From contig OY843587.1 in the NCBI GenBank assembly GCA_963692955.1, forward strand, positions 496,001 through 560,000: 64,000 nucleotides of DNA. Reading direction: 5' to 3'. Within the stretch, counting starts at the first letter, position 1. Each line of letters begins with the position of its first letter. A program made the position numbers and the translations under genes. Source of the DNA: UBA5158 sp963692955. GTDB taxonomy: Bacteria > Pseudomonadota > Gammaproteobacteria > DSM-16500. Below, piece after piece: positions 43,699 through 52,394 of the stretch. Under the pieces are notes generated by a model, which saw only the letters and a list, made by a program, of their open reading frames with translations, was not told the DNA's origin and made no database searches.

Positions 43699-45396
43699 AT
43701 GAAGAGTTTTTTCAAAACATTCGCCATGTTGATGCTGGGCGTGATGTTCTTAGCAGGCTGTGCCGCGCAGCAAGCCATGCTCGATAAGCAACAACAAGAT
43801 AAACAAGCCGCGATTGATTTACAAATTCAAAACGCTAAAGAACATGCCGACGCCATCAAAGCCAAAAAAGCCGCCGCTGCCGCCGCCGCAACGATAATTC
43901 CTACCGGCAATGAAGGTGCTGACGCCGCAACCGAAACGCAGGCTGGGACAACAGCGCAGCAACAGAATAATCAGACGACTCCAGATCGGACGACTGCGAC
44001 TCAGACTCAGACGACTCCAGCTCAGACTGTCCCAGCTCAGGCTGCTCCCGCTCAGACTGTTCCAGCTCAGACTGTTCCAGCTCAGGCTGCTCCAGTTCAG
44101 ACTGCTCCAGCTCAGACGGCTCCAGCTCAGACTGCTCCAACTCAGACAACTCCAGCATTGACAGCTCCAGCTCAGACAACTCCGACACAGGCTGCTCCAG
44201 CTCAGACTCTAACTCCAACGGCTCCAGTTAAGACGGCTCCTGCTCCGACGGCTCCGACTCAAGCAGCTCCAACGCAGACAACTCCATCGTCAACAGTTCC
44301 AGCTGCGTCAACCGCAGCTCCGACTAGCTTAAACCATGTTGTCCCGAGGAAAACCGTTCCAGCCAAACCTTCTCTGGCGCAGAGTAACAGCAAGCCGGTC
44401 GCTGCCATTGCGCAAACGCCAAGATATATAAGCTATAATCATCCTCTGCCGTCCGACCCAGAGCCTCAGCAAGTTGCCATGAATTTAAAATCAGCTAATT
44501 TGAAACCAGCGGAACATCCGACACGCGTTGCAGCGGTAAAACAAAATTCTAAACAAGCACAGTTAATCGCGAAGTTAGAAATTAAAAAATTAGTTCATCA
44601 AGTTCTCTTGGAGCAAGCCGCGTTATCACAACCGAAAAAACCCATGAAACAAACCGCGCGCGCGAACATCAAAAAACCGCTCCCGCCAAAGCCGGTGATG
44701 GTGACCGCGCTCAAGAAGCCCGCGCGGCATTCTGTTGCGCTAGTGAAAAAATCTCCGCAGCAACAAGTCGGCATGATAGAAACACGCGATATTGCCAAGC
44801 CTTGGACGAATGAAAGCGAACCATTTCATTTCAGTTCATTATTAAGAACGAAGACCGTCGAGGAGCCCGCGACGCTTGCCGCAGCCAAGCCAATGGTGAG
44901 AACTATGCAATTAACAAAACCTGAGGTAGTCACCGCCGCCGCTAAAAAAACCGTGCAAAAGATTGCGAAAGTGGCAAGCAAGAACTTAATCGTGAAACAA
45001 AGTAGAATGGCGCAAGCTAAAAAATCCGCGCCACACATCGCGCAAGGAGCAACGAACAAACCTTCGCGGTCAATTGCCAAAGGCGCGGCAAAACAATTAG
45101 CTAAACCCACTGCCGTGGCGCAAACGAAAACGGCAAAGCCCGTCAACGCTGCCAACAACAAAGCGTCCGTCACGACTGCCGAAATTAAAAAGCCGGCTAA
45201 ACCAATCGCTGTCGCGCAAACCAAACAGACTACAACCACCGTGACGACGACAAAAAAACCCGCCGCTATCGCTAAAACTAAAGCGCCTAGACCCGCAGTT
45301 GCGGAAAATAAATTAACGATCAAGAAAGCAGAAAAACAATTAGCGAAGTCTTCGTTTGAGAAAAGTTTAGCCGCCAGCATTAACACAGCGGCTTAA
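43699..45396 (+). CDS. Lipoprotein with Ala-Pro-Gln-Thr pentapeptide repeats and Lys-rich tail
   Basis: 565 residues. Lipobox L-A-G-C with lipidated Cys21 and Ala at +2, so outer membrane. After a helical Gln/Lys/Ala stretch (22-75) comes a low-complexity region (about 95-210) built from the pentapeptide A-P-A-Q-T and variants, then a basic Ala/Lys/Pro/Thr-rich region to the end. No folded domain recognised. The build suggests an extended periplasmic tether that could bind peptidoglycan or acidic polymers through its basic part. AAGGAG precedes the ATG. It ends at a bidirectional terminator facing dapB. Confidence 0.75.
   Translation: MKSFFKTFAMLMLGVMFLAGCAAQQAMLDKQQQDKQAAIDLQIQNAKEHADAIKAKKAAAAAAATIIPTGNEGADAATETQAGTTAQQQNNQTTPDRTTATQTQTTPAQTVPAQAAPAQTVPAQTVPAQAAPVQTAPAQTAPAQTAPTQTTPALTAPAQTTPTQAAPAQTLTPTAPVKTAPAPTAPTQAAPTQTTPSSTVPAASTAAPTSLNHVVPRKTVPAKPSLAQSNSKPVAAIAQTPRYISYNHPLPSDPEPQQVAMNLKSANLKPAEHPTRVAAVKQNSKQAQLIAKLEIKKLVHQVLLEQAALSQPKKPMKQTARANIKKPLPPKPVMVTALKKPARHSVALVKKSPQQQVGMIETRDIAKPWTNESEPFHFSSLLRTKTVEEPATLAAAKPMVRTMQLTKPEVVTAAAKKTVQKIAKVASKNLIVKQSRMAQAKKSAPHIAQGATNKPSRSIAKGAAKQLAKPTAVAQTKTAKPVNAANNKASVTTAEIKKPAKPIAVAQTKQTTTTVTTTKKPAAIAKTKAPRPAVAENKLTIKKAEKQLAKSSFEKSLAASINTAA
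43985..44330 (+). repeat. 15-bp tandem repeats (Pro-Ala-Gln-Thr-x) in lipoprotein gene
   Basis: Around 20 imperfect copies of a 15-nt unit close to CCAGCTCAGACTGTT. Because the unit is a multiple of three, copy-number change would alter length without breaking the frame. The repeats also open a long spurious frame on the opposite strand. Confidence 0.8.
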
Positions 45397-45411
45397 TTTT
45401 TTCGTGAAAAT

Positions 45412-45439
45412 AAAAACGCGCCTAGATCGGCGCGTTTTT
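45412..45439. terminator. Bidirectional intrinsic terminator between lipoprotein gene and dapB
   Basis: AAAAACGCGCC and GGCGCGTTTTT form a perfect 11-bp stem around a 6-nt loop, with T-runs on both strands. It serves the rightward lipoprotein gene (stop 45396) and the leftward dapB (stop 45445). Confidence 0.92.
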
Positions 45440-45444
45440 ATTAT

Positions 45445-46176
45445 CTAAATAATATGCTCTAAACCATAAATTAATTCATCCAACGTCACGACTTTTTTGC
45501 AGGCTAGAATTACGCCCGGCATAAAACAGCCCCGGTCGATGGAATCATGACGCAGCGTCAACGTTTCACCGCTGCCGCCAAATATAATTTGTTCATGCGC
45601 GACTAAACCAGGTAAGCGGATCGCGTGAATAGGAATTTTATGATGCGTGGCGCCGCGCGCGCCGGGAATATTTTCCCGCGATTTTTTCGTTTTATCTTCC
45701 GGCTTGAAGTTAACGCCAATCATTTCCGCGGTGCGTAACGACGTGCCCGACGGGCTATCTAATTTGCCGTCATGATGCATTTCGATAATTTCAACGTGAC
45801 CAAAATATTTTGCGATTTCTTGCGCGTGTTTCATCATCAATACCGCGCCTAATGAAAAATTCGGCGCGATGATGCCGCCCAATTTTAAATTCGCGCATTG
45901 CGCTTGGAACGCTTGGATTTGATCGCCCAGCAAACCGCTAGTGCCGATGATAGGGTGCGCGCCGGATTCAATAATCGTTTGAAGACTTTGCGCGACGACA
46001 TCCGCGTTAGTGAAATCAACCACGACTTGCGCTTTCTTTTCTTTAATTTGCGCGCTTAAATCATCTTGTTTATTGCTGTTGCCAACCCATTCTAAGCCAG
46101 GTTCGTTTTGAATAGCTTGCACGGCGGCTTTGCCCATGCGCCCATTGGCGCCGTTTACTAACACGCGGATAGTCAT
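45445..46176 (-). CDS. dapB: 4-hydroxy-tetrahydrodipicolinate reductase
   Basis: 243 residues. NAD(P)-binding G-A-N-G-R-M-G at 9-15 and the catalytic/substrate block E-M-H-H-D-G-K-L-D-S-P-S-G-T-S. It makes tetrahydrodipicolinate for lysine and meso-diaminopimelate synthesis. Slightly shorter than E. coli DapB (273). Single gene ending at a strong terminator. Confidence 0.97.
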   Translation of the reverse strand: MTIRVLVNGANGRMGKAAVQAIQNEPGLEWVGNSNKQDDLSAQIKEKKAQVVVDFTNADVVAQSLQTIIESGAHPIIGTSGLLGDQIQAFQAQCANLKLGGIIAPNFSLGAVLMMKHAQEIAKYFGHVEIIEMHHDGKLDSPSGTSLRTAEMIGVNFKPEDKTKKSRENIPGARGATHHKIPIHAIRLPGLVAHEQIIFGGSGETLTLRHDSIDRGCFMPGVILACKKVVTLDELIYGLEHII

Positions 46177-46273
46177 TGCATTAAACCTATAAACAGTAAG
46201 AGATGGGATGAAATGTAGCAGAAAAAAGGGCAGTGGGCAAAGCTGATTTGCCCACTGAGAGACAAACTAAAAT

Positions 46274-48289
46274 CTAGTTACTTAGTTGTCTTGCCGGTTG
46301 CGGCGTGGCAGCGGGCTGATTTGATTGTTGTTTCTTAACAGCCGCTTTCCTAGCGCTAAACATTGTTTGCGACGTGCCGGTCACGCTACCAGGTCCTTTC
46401 GAATCATTTTTAGCAGCGGTGGCGGGCCTCACAGTATCAACGCTAGAGCCAGACGAAAAATCATTTGCCAATAGCGTCGCGTCAAAACTTTCTTTTAACC
46501 CTAAATTATCTTCTTCGAGTTCGATTCGCAACGCGTCACTTTCCGCTAATTTAAGTTTTAAAGCATTGATGGTTTGCTGCATATCTTTCACTTTCTGCGT
46601 GGCAGCTGCAGTACCAGCGTTAGCTTTTTCCAATTGGCCTTTCAATGCGCTCAAGTCTGTTTCCACTTGTTTTTTAGCTCTCTCAAGCTCCATGTAGTCT
46701 TTGCTTAAACTTTTAAGTTCAGCGGAAGCTTGTGTAGCATTTACTTTCGATTTTGCTTCCAATTGTTTTTTTGCGTCGGAAACTTCTTTAATTTGCAGCG
46801 TTAAGCTATCGGTAATTTTTTTATGTTCTGCAATCAGTTCATCCGATTTTGTTTGCAACGTAGCTTTTTCAAGTTTGGTTCTGTCTAACAATCTTTGAAT
46901 TTCCGCCGAGCGCGCGTTCGCCTCGCGGGCTTTCGTTTCATGCTCACGCAATTTAAGCTCGGACTGCTGAAAATTCTGCTTGGCTTTAACGTTAATCTCA
47001 TCGAGCTTAGTGCCTAATTCTGTCAGCTGTACCGATAGTATCTTGTAACGTTCATCCGCTTGCGCTGTCAATTCCGTCATTTGTGCTGCGTGTGCTTGGA
47101 CTAATTGAGCATTTTTATCTTCAAGTTCCGACAATTGTGTTTGGAGTGTAGCGTCAAGTAACTTTTTCAATTCCGCCAATTGTGCCGCGTGGGTTTGCAG
47201 TAATTGGTCATGAATACCTTTCAACTCCGCCAATTGCCGCGCGTGTGCATGGATTGTTTGAGCATGGGTGTCTTTCAGTTCCGCGTTCACACCTAAATGC
47301 ATTTGGATTGTTTGTTCTAGCACTGTAATGTTATCGTTTTTAGTTTTAAGTTGTGTCTGCAAATCACTAATGCGCTTATCTAGGCTAACCACGGCGAGTT
47401 CTGATGACTTTAAACGCGAGTCAGTTTCTGAATGCGACTTACCTTCCACTTCGAGTTTTTGCGCGGTTTCGGCCAATCCATAACGGGCTGTAACATAGGA
47501 ATTATATAAATCAGATTCTTTTCCTTCTAAATTCTCGATGGTTTCTTTGAGCGTCTCTATTTCTTGACGGAGTGCCGCTAGGGTAATTTCAAGTTGAATT
47601 TTTTTGTTATTTAATTCTAAAATCTTGTCATCACGACGATCTATATTAACGCCAAAAGTCTCTAAATCTTTTTGCGAAGTTTTTTTCAAGTCAAGCATGA
47701 TCTTATCTTGCTGCTCACACTGCTCAATCAGTTGAGAATTATGCCTAGTTTCTTGATTGAGTTTAGCGGACGTTTCTATCAACACTGCGACCGTTTGATT
47801 TTTTTCAGTTTGCAAACGATCACGTTCTTCAGTCAGCGTTTGCATGGCAAGCGCATTGGCGGCGTCTTTGGCCGCCATTTCCGCGCGCAGCGTCGCTAAA
47901 TTTTCTAATAAAACTTTGTGACTGATAAAATCCTCGATCGCTTGCACATAATCAGCATGAAACGTTTGTGCACCAAAAAGAATTTTATTTTCATCGCGTA
48001 ACGCGGTGAGACTGGTTTGTAATGACGCGGTGTCGGTTTTGATCGTACAAAGTTGTAGAATTGTCACGAGGTTTTTTAAGTGGGTGGAATTTTTAACGTC
48101 GGTGTCTAACGCTAACTTTTGGATGAATTCTTCTATCGCATTATCTTCTTTCGGTTCGGGGAGATGACTGTCATTCAATTTGAACGCTTTGTGAGATCTA
48201 ACTAATGGAATATTGGTGCCTAACCGTGAATCTTCGAAATCTTGATAAAGTTTTTTGCTAGCTTTGAATAGAGTTAATAACGTAGACAT
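46274..48289 (-). CDS. Long coiled-coil protein, putative effector
   Basis: 671 residues. A helical N-terminal domain (about 1-135) is followed by nearly continuous coiled coil (about 135-600) and a disordered Ser/Thr/Gln-rich tail. The coil includes repeated H-A-A-Q-L-A-E-L-K-like units (about 340-405). No signal peptide, membrane segment or enzymatic motif. Similar architecture occurs in eukaryotic golgins and myosin tails and in several Legionella-type effectors; an SMC-like ATPase is excluded because there is no Walker motif. AGGATATCTTA precedes the ATG. It stands alone between dapB and rppH. Confidence 0.7.
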   Translation of the reverse strand: MSTLLTLFKASKKLYQDFEDSRLGTNIPLVRSHKAFKLNDSHLPEPKEDNAIEEFIQKLALDTDVKNSTHLKNLVTILQLCTIKTDTASLQTSLTALRDENKILFGAQTFHADYVQAIEDFISHKVLLENLATLRAEMAAKDAANALAMQTLTEERDRLQTEKNQTVAVLIETSAKLNQETRHNSQLIEQCEQQDKIMLDLKKTSQKDLETFGVNIDRRDDKILELNNKKIQLEITLAALRQEIETLKETIENLEGKESDLYNSYVTARYGLAETAQKLEVEGKSHSETDSRLKSSELAVVSLDKRISDLQTQLKTKNDNITVLEQTIQMHLGVNAELKDTHAQTIHAHARQLAELKGIHDQLLQTHAAQLAELKKLLDATLQTQLSELEDKNAQLVQAHAAQMTELTAQADERYKILSVQLTELGTKLDEINVKAKQNFQQSELKLREHETKAREANARSAEIQRLLDRTKLEKATLQTKSDELIAEHKKITDSLTLQIKEVSDAKKQLEAKSKVNATQASAELKSLSKDYMELERAKKQVETDLSALKGQLEKANAGTAAATQKVKDMQQTINALKLKLAESDALRIELEEDNLGLKESFDATLLANDFSSGSSVDTVRPATAAKNDSKGPGSVTGTSQTMFSARKAAVKKQQSNQPAATPQPARQLSN

Positions 48290-48641
48290 TAAGATATCCT
48301 CTTTTGTATTTTGCTATATGAAGAAAACAATCCATTACGTATCTTTACTATGTGAAATTATTATTTGCGAAATTTGCTGGGAAATATTGTGCGATAATGC
48401 TCACTTTTGCAAGAGATGTTTATCCTACACGGCATTCTTTTCTTTTCTGAAAATTTTTTATCCTGCAAATGAAATATTTCGTGACCATTACGTTCTAAAC
48501 TCAAGCTGTGCTTTAAATGTTAACGCTTGGATTCTTTTAAAAATATGTTTGCTGAAGACGATGGTTTTTGAAACAATGCGGGAGAGGATTCTTATAATGT
48601 TAATAATTAAATAGCTGTAATACATAGCGGGTGAGTGTTAA
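48290..48641 (+). promoter_or_regulatory. Intergenic region with rppH promoter
   Basis: 352 bp between the divergent coiled-coil gene and rppH, AT-rich. On the + strand a perfect TATAAT (48593-48598) has TTGAAA (48568-48573) upstream with a 19-nt spacer, placing transcription about 35 nt before the GTG start. An open frame crosses this region but has no ribosome site and was not accepted. Confidence 0.5.
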
Positions 48642-49136
48642 GTGATTGATCAAGATGGTTTCCGACAGGGTATCGGTATAATTCTGGTAAACTCCAATCG
48701 CCAACTGTTTATAGCGAAAAGAATTGGCAAAGAAGCTTGGCAATTTCCACAAGGCGGCATTCAACCGGATGAAACGCCTGAAGATGCGATGTTTCGTGAA
48801 TTAAAAGAAGAAATTGGCATACAGCCGGAAGATGTGAAAGTCTTGGCGGTGACGCGCCGCTGGCTGCGCTATCGTTTGCCAAAACGCTTAGTGCGGCATT
48901 ATTCGCAGCCCTTGTGCGTGGGGCAAAAGCAAAAATGGTTTTTATTATTGTTGGTGAATGATAAAGCCGTATTTGATTTGACCGCTACCGAAAATCCCGA
49001 GTTTGATTCTTGGGCATGGGTTTCTTATTGGTATCCATTGAGTCAAGTCGTGGCGTTCAAACGGCGTGTTTATAATTTGGCAATGAAAGAGTTTGCCCGT
49101 ATTGTTTTGTCTAAGCGCTTTTGGGAACACTCATAG
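48642..49136 (+). CDS. rppH: RNA pyrophosphohydrolase RppH
   Basis: 164 residues, starting with GTG. Complete Nudix box from G-G-I-Q-P-D-E-T to R-E-L-K-E-E-I-G. The opening M-I-D-Q-D-G-F-R-Q-G-I-G-I is nearly universal for RppH. It removes pyrophosphate from 5'-triphosphate mRNA and so triggers decay. ptsP follows after 24 nt, as in other gammaproteobacteria. Confidence 0.97.
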   Translation: MIDQDGFRQGIGIILVNSNRQLFIAKRIGKEAWQFPQGGIQPDETPEDAMFRELKEEIGIQPEDVKVLAVTRRWLRYRLPKRLVRHYSQPLCVGQKQKWFLLLLVNDKAVFDLTATENPEFDSWAWVSYWYPLSQVVAFKRRVYNLAMKEFARIVLSKRFWEHS

Positions 49137-49160
49137 TGCACGAAAAGGATTTGCGATCCG

Positions 49161-51428
49161 ATGTTAAAAATCTTGCGCCGAATTATCCAAGAAGTGGCCA
49201 GCGCCCAGGATTTTCGGGAAGCGCTGAAAATTATGGTCAAGCGCATCGCCAAGGCGCTGGATACGAACGCCTGTTCCATTTTTCTGCTCGACCGCCGGAA
49301 CAGTGAATATGTATTATTGGCCACAGAAGGTTTAAATCAAGGTGCGGTCAATCAAGTGCGCGTGCCGATCACGCAAGGCTTAATCGGTTTAGTCGGAGAA
49401 CGCGAAGAGCCGCTGAATCTCGACGATGCCACCCAACACCCGCGTTTTTTACATGTCGAAGCCATTAAAGAAGATCTTTTCAAAGCGTTTTTAGGCACGC
49501 CGATTATTTATCACCGGCAAGTGCTGGGCGTATTGATCGTGCAACAGCACGAACCGCGCCGTTACGACGAATCGGAAGAAGCCTTTCTAGTAACGCTGGC
49601 CGCGCAGTTGGCCGCGATCGTCGCGCACGCGGAAGCCACCGGCGCGGTGGCGGAGTTGTTCGATACGCAAGAAAGCGGCTGTGAAATGTCGTACGCGGGT
49701 ATTCCAGGCGCGCCGGGCGTTGGTATCGGCACGGGTGTCGTGATTTTTCCGTTACTGGATTTGGACGCTATCCCAGACCGGGTGCCGGAAGATATTCCCG
49801 CGGAAATACAATTATTGGAAACGGCATTGTTCGCGGCGCGCGAAGATTTCCGGGTCTTGGGTGAGCGTTTGTTTCCGTTACTGCCGGAAGCCGAACATGC
49901 CTTGTTCGACGTTTATCAACGCATTTTAGACGATTCGAATTTAGGCGCGGAAATTCTCGAAGAAATTCGCAAAGGCAATTGGGCGCAAGGCGCCTTGCGC
50001 ACGGTGATTCAAGCGCATGTTGAGCGCATGACAAATTTAGAAAATGAATATTTACGCGAGCGCGCGTCGGATATTAAAGAATTAGGCCACCGCGTATTAG
50101 CTTACATGCAGCGTAACGATAGATCGTTGCCGCAATACGAAGAAAAAACTATATTGATCGGCGACGAGTTAACCGCCGCCGATTTAGCGGAAGTGCCGGA
50201 AGGTTGTTTAGCCGGCGTGATTTCCGCGAAAGGGTCGAGCAGTTCGCACGTCGCGATTTTAGCGCGCGCGATGAATGTGCCGACCGTAATGGGGGTCAGC
50301 GATATTCCGCTGTATGAAATGCAAGGCAAAGAAATTATCGTCGACGGGTATTACGGCCAAATGTATGCGTCGCCGACGGCGGCGTTGCGCCAAGAATTTG
50401 AAACGTTGGCGCAAGAAGAATTGCAGTTAGACGCATCGTTAGAAGTGTTGCGCGACAAACCGGCGCAAACCAAAGATGGGCACCGCGTGATGATGTTAGT
50501 TAATACCGGCTTAGGCGCCGACGTGGGTTTATCGTTGGCGGCGGGCGCGGAAGGCGTGGGACTTTACCGCACCGAAGTGCCGTTTTTAATTCGCGACCGT
50601 TTTCCCTCGGGTGAAGAACAACGCTTGATTTACCGGCAATTATTAGCGTCGTTCGCGCCGCGGCCCGTCACCATGCGCACCTTGGACGTCGGCGGCGATA
50701 AGTCGCTGCCGTATTTTCCGGTGGTCGAAGACAACCCATTTCTAGGTTGGCGTGGCATCCGCATTTCGCTAGACCACCCGGATATTTTTCTCGTGCAAGT
50801 GCGCGCGATGATGCGCGCGAGTGTGGGCGTCAATAATTTACGTATCATGCTGCCGATGATCACTGACGTGAGTGAAGTGGATGAAGCGATGCGCTTATTG
50901 AAAAAAGCCCACGCCGACGTCAGCTCCGCCGGCGCTGACATTGAAATGCCGCAAGTGGGCGTGATGATTGAAGTGCCCTCCGCGGTGTATCAAGCCCGCG
51001 CGTTAGCCAAGCGCGTGGATTTTTTATCCGTCGGCAGTAATGACTTAACGCAATATTTATTAGCTGTCGACCGCAACAATGCGCGCGTCGCGAATTTATT
51101 TGATTCCCTGCATCCGGCGGTGCTGCGCGCGTTAATTCAAGTCGTGGAAGGCGGCCACCAAGAAGGCAAGCACGTCAGTATTTGCGGCGAAATGGCGGGC
51201 GATCCGGCGGCGGTGATTTTGCTATTAGCGATGGGATTTGATTCGTTTAGCATGAGCGCGTCATCGTTGAGTAGAATGAAATGGGTAGTGCGGCAATTCA
51301 CGCAGAAAAAAGCGGCCAAGTTGCTGCAAGATGTCTTGAGCATGGAAAACGCGGTGATGATACGTTGTCATCTGGAATTGGCGTTGGAACGCGCGGGTTT
51401 GGGCGGCTTGATTCGCGCGGGTAGATAA
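49161..51428 (+). CDS. ptsP: Phosphoenolpyruvate-protein phosphotransferase PtsP (EI-Ntr)
   Basis: 755 residues. An N-terminal GAF domain (about 15-160) is followed by the enzyme I N-domain with the phosphorylated His363 in S-S-S-S-H-V-A-I-L-A-R. The PEP-binding TIM barrel (about 430-730) has G-L-Y-R-T-E, M-R-T-L-D-V-G-G-D-K and S-I-C-G-E-M-A. First enzyme of the nitrogen-related phosphorelay; targets are regulatory rather than sugar uptake. Partner NPr/EIIA genes are not in the window. Confidence 0.97.
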   Translation: MLKILRRIIQEVASAQDFREALKIMVKRIAKALDTNACSIFLLDRRNSEYVLLATEGLNQGAVNQVRVPITQGLIGLVGEREEPLNLDDATQHPRFLHVEAIKEDLFKAFLGTPIIYHRQVLGVLIVQQHEPRRYDESEEAFLVTLAAQLAAIVAHAEATGAVAELFDTQESGCEMSYAGIPGAPGVGIGTGVVIFPLLDLDAIPDRVPEDIPAEIQLLETALFAAREDFRVLGERLFPLLPEAEHALFDVYQRILDDSNLGAEILEEIRKGNWAQGALRTVIQAHVERMTNLENEYLRERASDIKELGHRVLAYMQRNDRSLPQYEEKTILIGDELTAADLAEVPEGCLAGVISAKGSSSSHVAILARAMNVPTVMGVSDIPLYEMQGKEIIVDGYYGQMYASPTAALRQEFETLAQEELQLDASLEVLRDKPAQTKDGHRVMMLVNTGLGADVGLSLAAGAEGVGLYRTEVPFLIRDRFPSGEEQRLIYRQLLASFAPRPVTMRTLDVGGDKSLPYFPVVEDNPFLGWRGIRISLDHPDIFLVQVRAMMRASVGVNNLRIMLPMITDVSEVDEAMRLLKKAHADVSSAGADIEMPQVGVMIEVPSAVYQARALAKRVDFLSVGSNDLTQYLLAVDRNNARVANLFDSLHPAVLRALIQVVEGGHQEGKHVSICGEMAGDPAAVILLLAMGFDSFSMSASSLSRMKWVVRQFTQKKAAKLLQDVLSMENAVMIRCHLELALERAGLGGLIRAGR

Positions 51429-51429
51429 C

Positions 51430-51460
51430 GTAGCCCGTATGCAACGCAGCGGAATACGGA
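51430..51460. repeat. REP-like palindromic intergenic element
   Basis: GTAGCCCGTATGCAACGCAG-type sequence with CCGTAT (51435-51440) and ATACGG (51454-51459) as inverted arms, 1 nt after the ptsP stop. The wording resembles short GTAGCCCGGATG...CGCAGCGGAATCCGGG elements dispersed in many proteobacterial genomes. No second copy was seen in this window. Confidence 0.45.
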
Positions 51461-51496
51461 GATTCCCCGGTATGACACATGGGATTGAGGTAACAC

Positions 51497-52285
51497 ATGA
51501 CGCTACTATTTTTTTTCCTCATCGGCGCTTTATCCGGCACTCTCGCCGGTTTGCTGGGACTAGGCGGCGGCGCGATCGTCGTGCCGGCGCTCGCGGCTAT
51601 CTTCAAACATTACCACTTAATTCCGCCGCGTTACCTTATGCAAATGGCGATCGGCACTTCGCTCTCCACAATAATCATCACTTTCATGGCCTCACTCTAC
51701 GCGCACATCAAACATAAATCCGTGCAGTGGAAACTCGTGCGCCAACTGTTGCCAGGAATAATTTTAGGCGTCATCATCGGCGCGCGCATTGCCAGCATGT
51801 TACCCGAAGAATTTTTACGAATTTTCTTTTCATTATTTTTATTCGCCATCGCCGCGCAATTACTTTTTTCAAAAAATGTCGAAAAATCCGCGCCGGTTCC
51901 CGCGAAGATTATCATTCACACTTTCGCGTTAATCATCGGCATGCTCGCCAGCATACTCGGCATCGGCGGCGGCGTGCTGTTAATGCCATTTTTATTACGT
52001 TGCCAATTGAATATGCGCCAAGCTACCGGCACGTCGGTCGCGTGCGGGATGGGCATGGCGGTCATGGCGACGGCGCTGTATATGTTTTTCGGTCGTGGTG
52101 TGGTGGATTTGCCTTGGAGTACGGGCTATATTTATTGGCCAGCTTTTTTGGGCGTGGCGTTGGCGAGCGTCATCTTCGCGCCGCTCGGCACGAATCTCGC
52201 CTATCGGCTGTCGGTCGTATTTTTAAAGCGTTTTTTAGCCGGTTTGATCATCCTCGTTGGACTCGAAATGATTTTCACGACCTAA
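51497..52285 (+). CDS. TSUP-family transporter (TauE/SafE type)
   Basis: 262 residues, about eight membrane segments with two homologous halves, each carrying the family glycine motif: G-L-L-G-L-G-G-G near residue 20 and S-I-L-G-I-G-G-G near 155. The family moves sulfite, sulfonates or other organic anions; substrate not predictable. It lies between ptsP and lgt. A degraded 38-bp copy of part of its 3' end follows downstream. Confidence 0.9.
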   Translation: MTLLFFFLIGALSGTLAGLLGLGGGAIVVPALAAIFKHYHLIPPRYLMQMAIGTSLSTIIITFMASLYAHIKHKSVQWKLVRQLLPGIILGVIIGARIASMLPEEFLRIFFSLFLFAIAAQLLFSKNVEKSAPVPAKIIIHTFALIIGMLASILGIGGGVLLMPFLLRCQLNMRQATGTSVACGMGMAVMATALYMFFGRGVVDLPWSTGYIYWPAFLGVALASVIFAPLGTNLAYRLSVVFLKRFLAGLIILVGLEMIFTT

Positions 52286-52300
52286 TAAATCTGTGCAAGT

Positions 52301-52338
52301 GTGGATTTGCCAGGGCGTACGGGTTATATTTATTGGCC
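52301..52338 (+). pseudogene. Duplicated fragment of the TSUP transporter gene
   Basis: 38 bp identical at 34 positions to 52103-52140 inside the transporter gene, including a shared GGTTATATTTATTGGCC-like core. In the matching frame it reads V-D-L-P-G-R-T-G-Y-I-Y-W-P, against V-D-L-P-W-S-T-G-Y-I-Y-W-P in the gene. It lies after the gene's stop and looks like the remnant of a tandem copy. Confidence 0.6.
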
Positions 52339-52394
52339 TAAATTTTTAAGCGCCGCAATAGCGAATTTTCCTATTTTTAGAGTGTAGCCAGGCT

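Noticed and set aside
43901..44218. Minus-strand ORF rich in Glu/Leu/Ser opposite the lipoprotein repeats
   Set aside because: It is the antisense reading of the 15-bp tandem repeat.
44826..45386. 186-codon minus-strand ORF with hydrophobic character
   Set aside because: Antisense of the Lys/Ala-rich tail of the lipoprotein; composition is a codon mirror and the lipoprotein frame has the lipobox and ribosome site.
48255..48614. 119-codon ORF upstream of rppH
   Set aside because: It overlaps the start of the coiled-coil gene and the rppH promoter, has no ribosome site and an implausible composition.
51727..52341. 204-codon ORF in another frame over the TSUP gene
   Set aside because: Arg/His-rich shadow of the transporter frame; no ribosome site.
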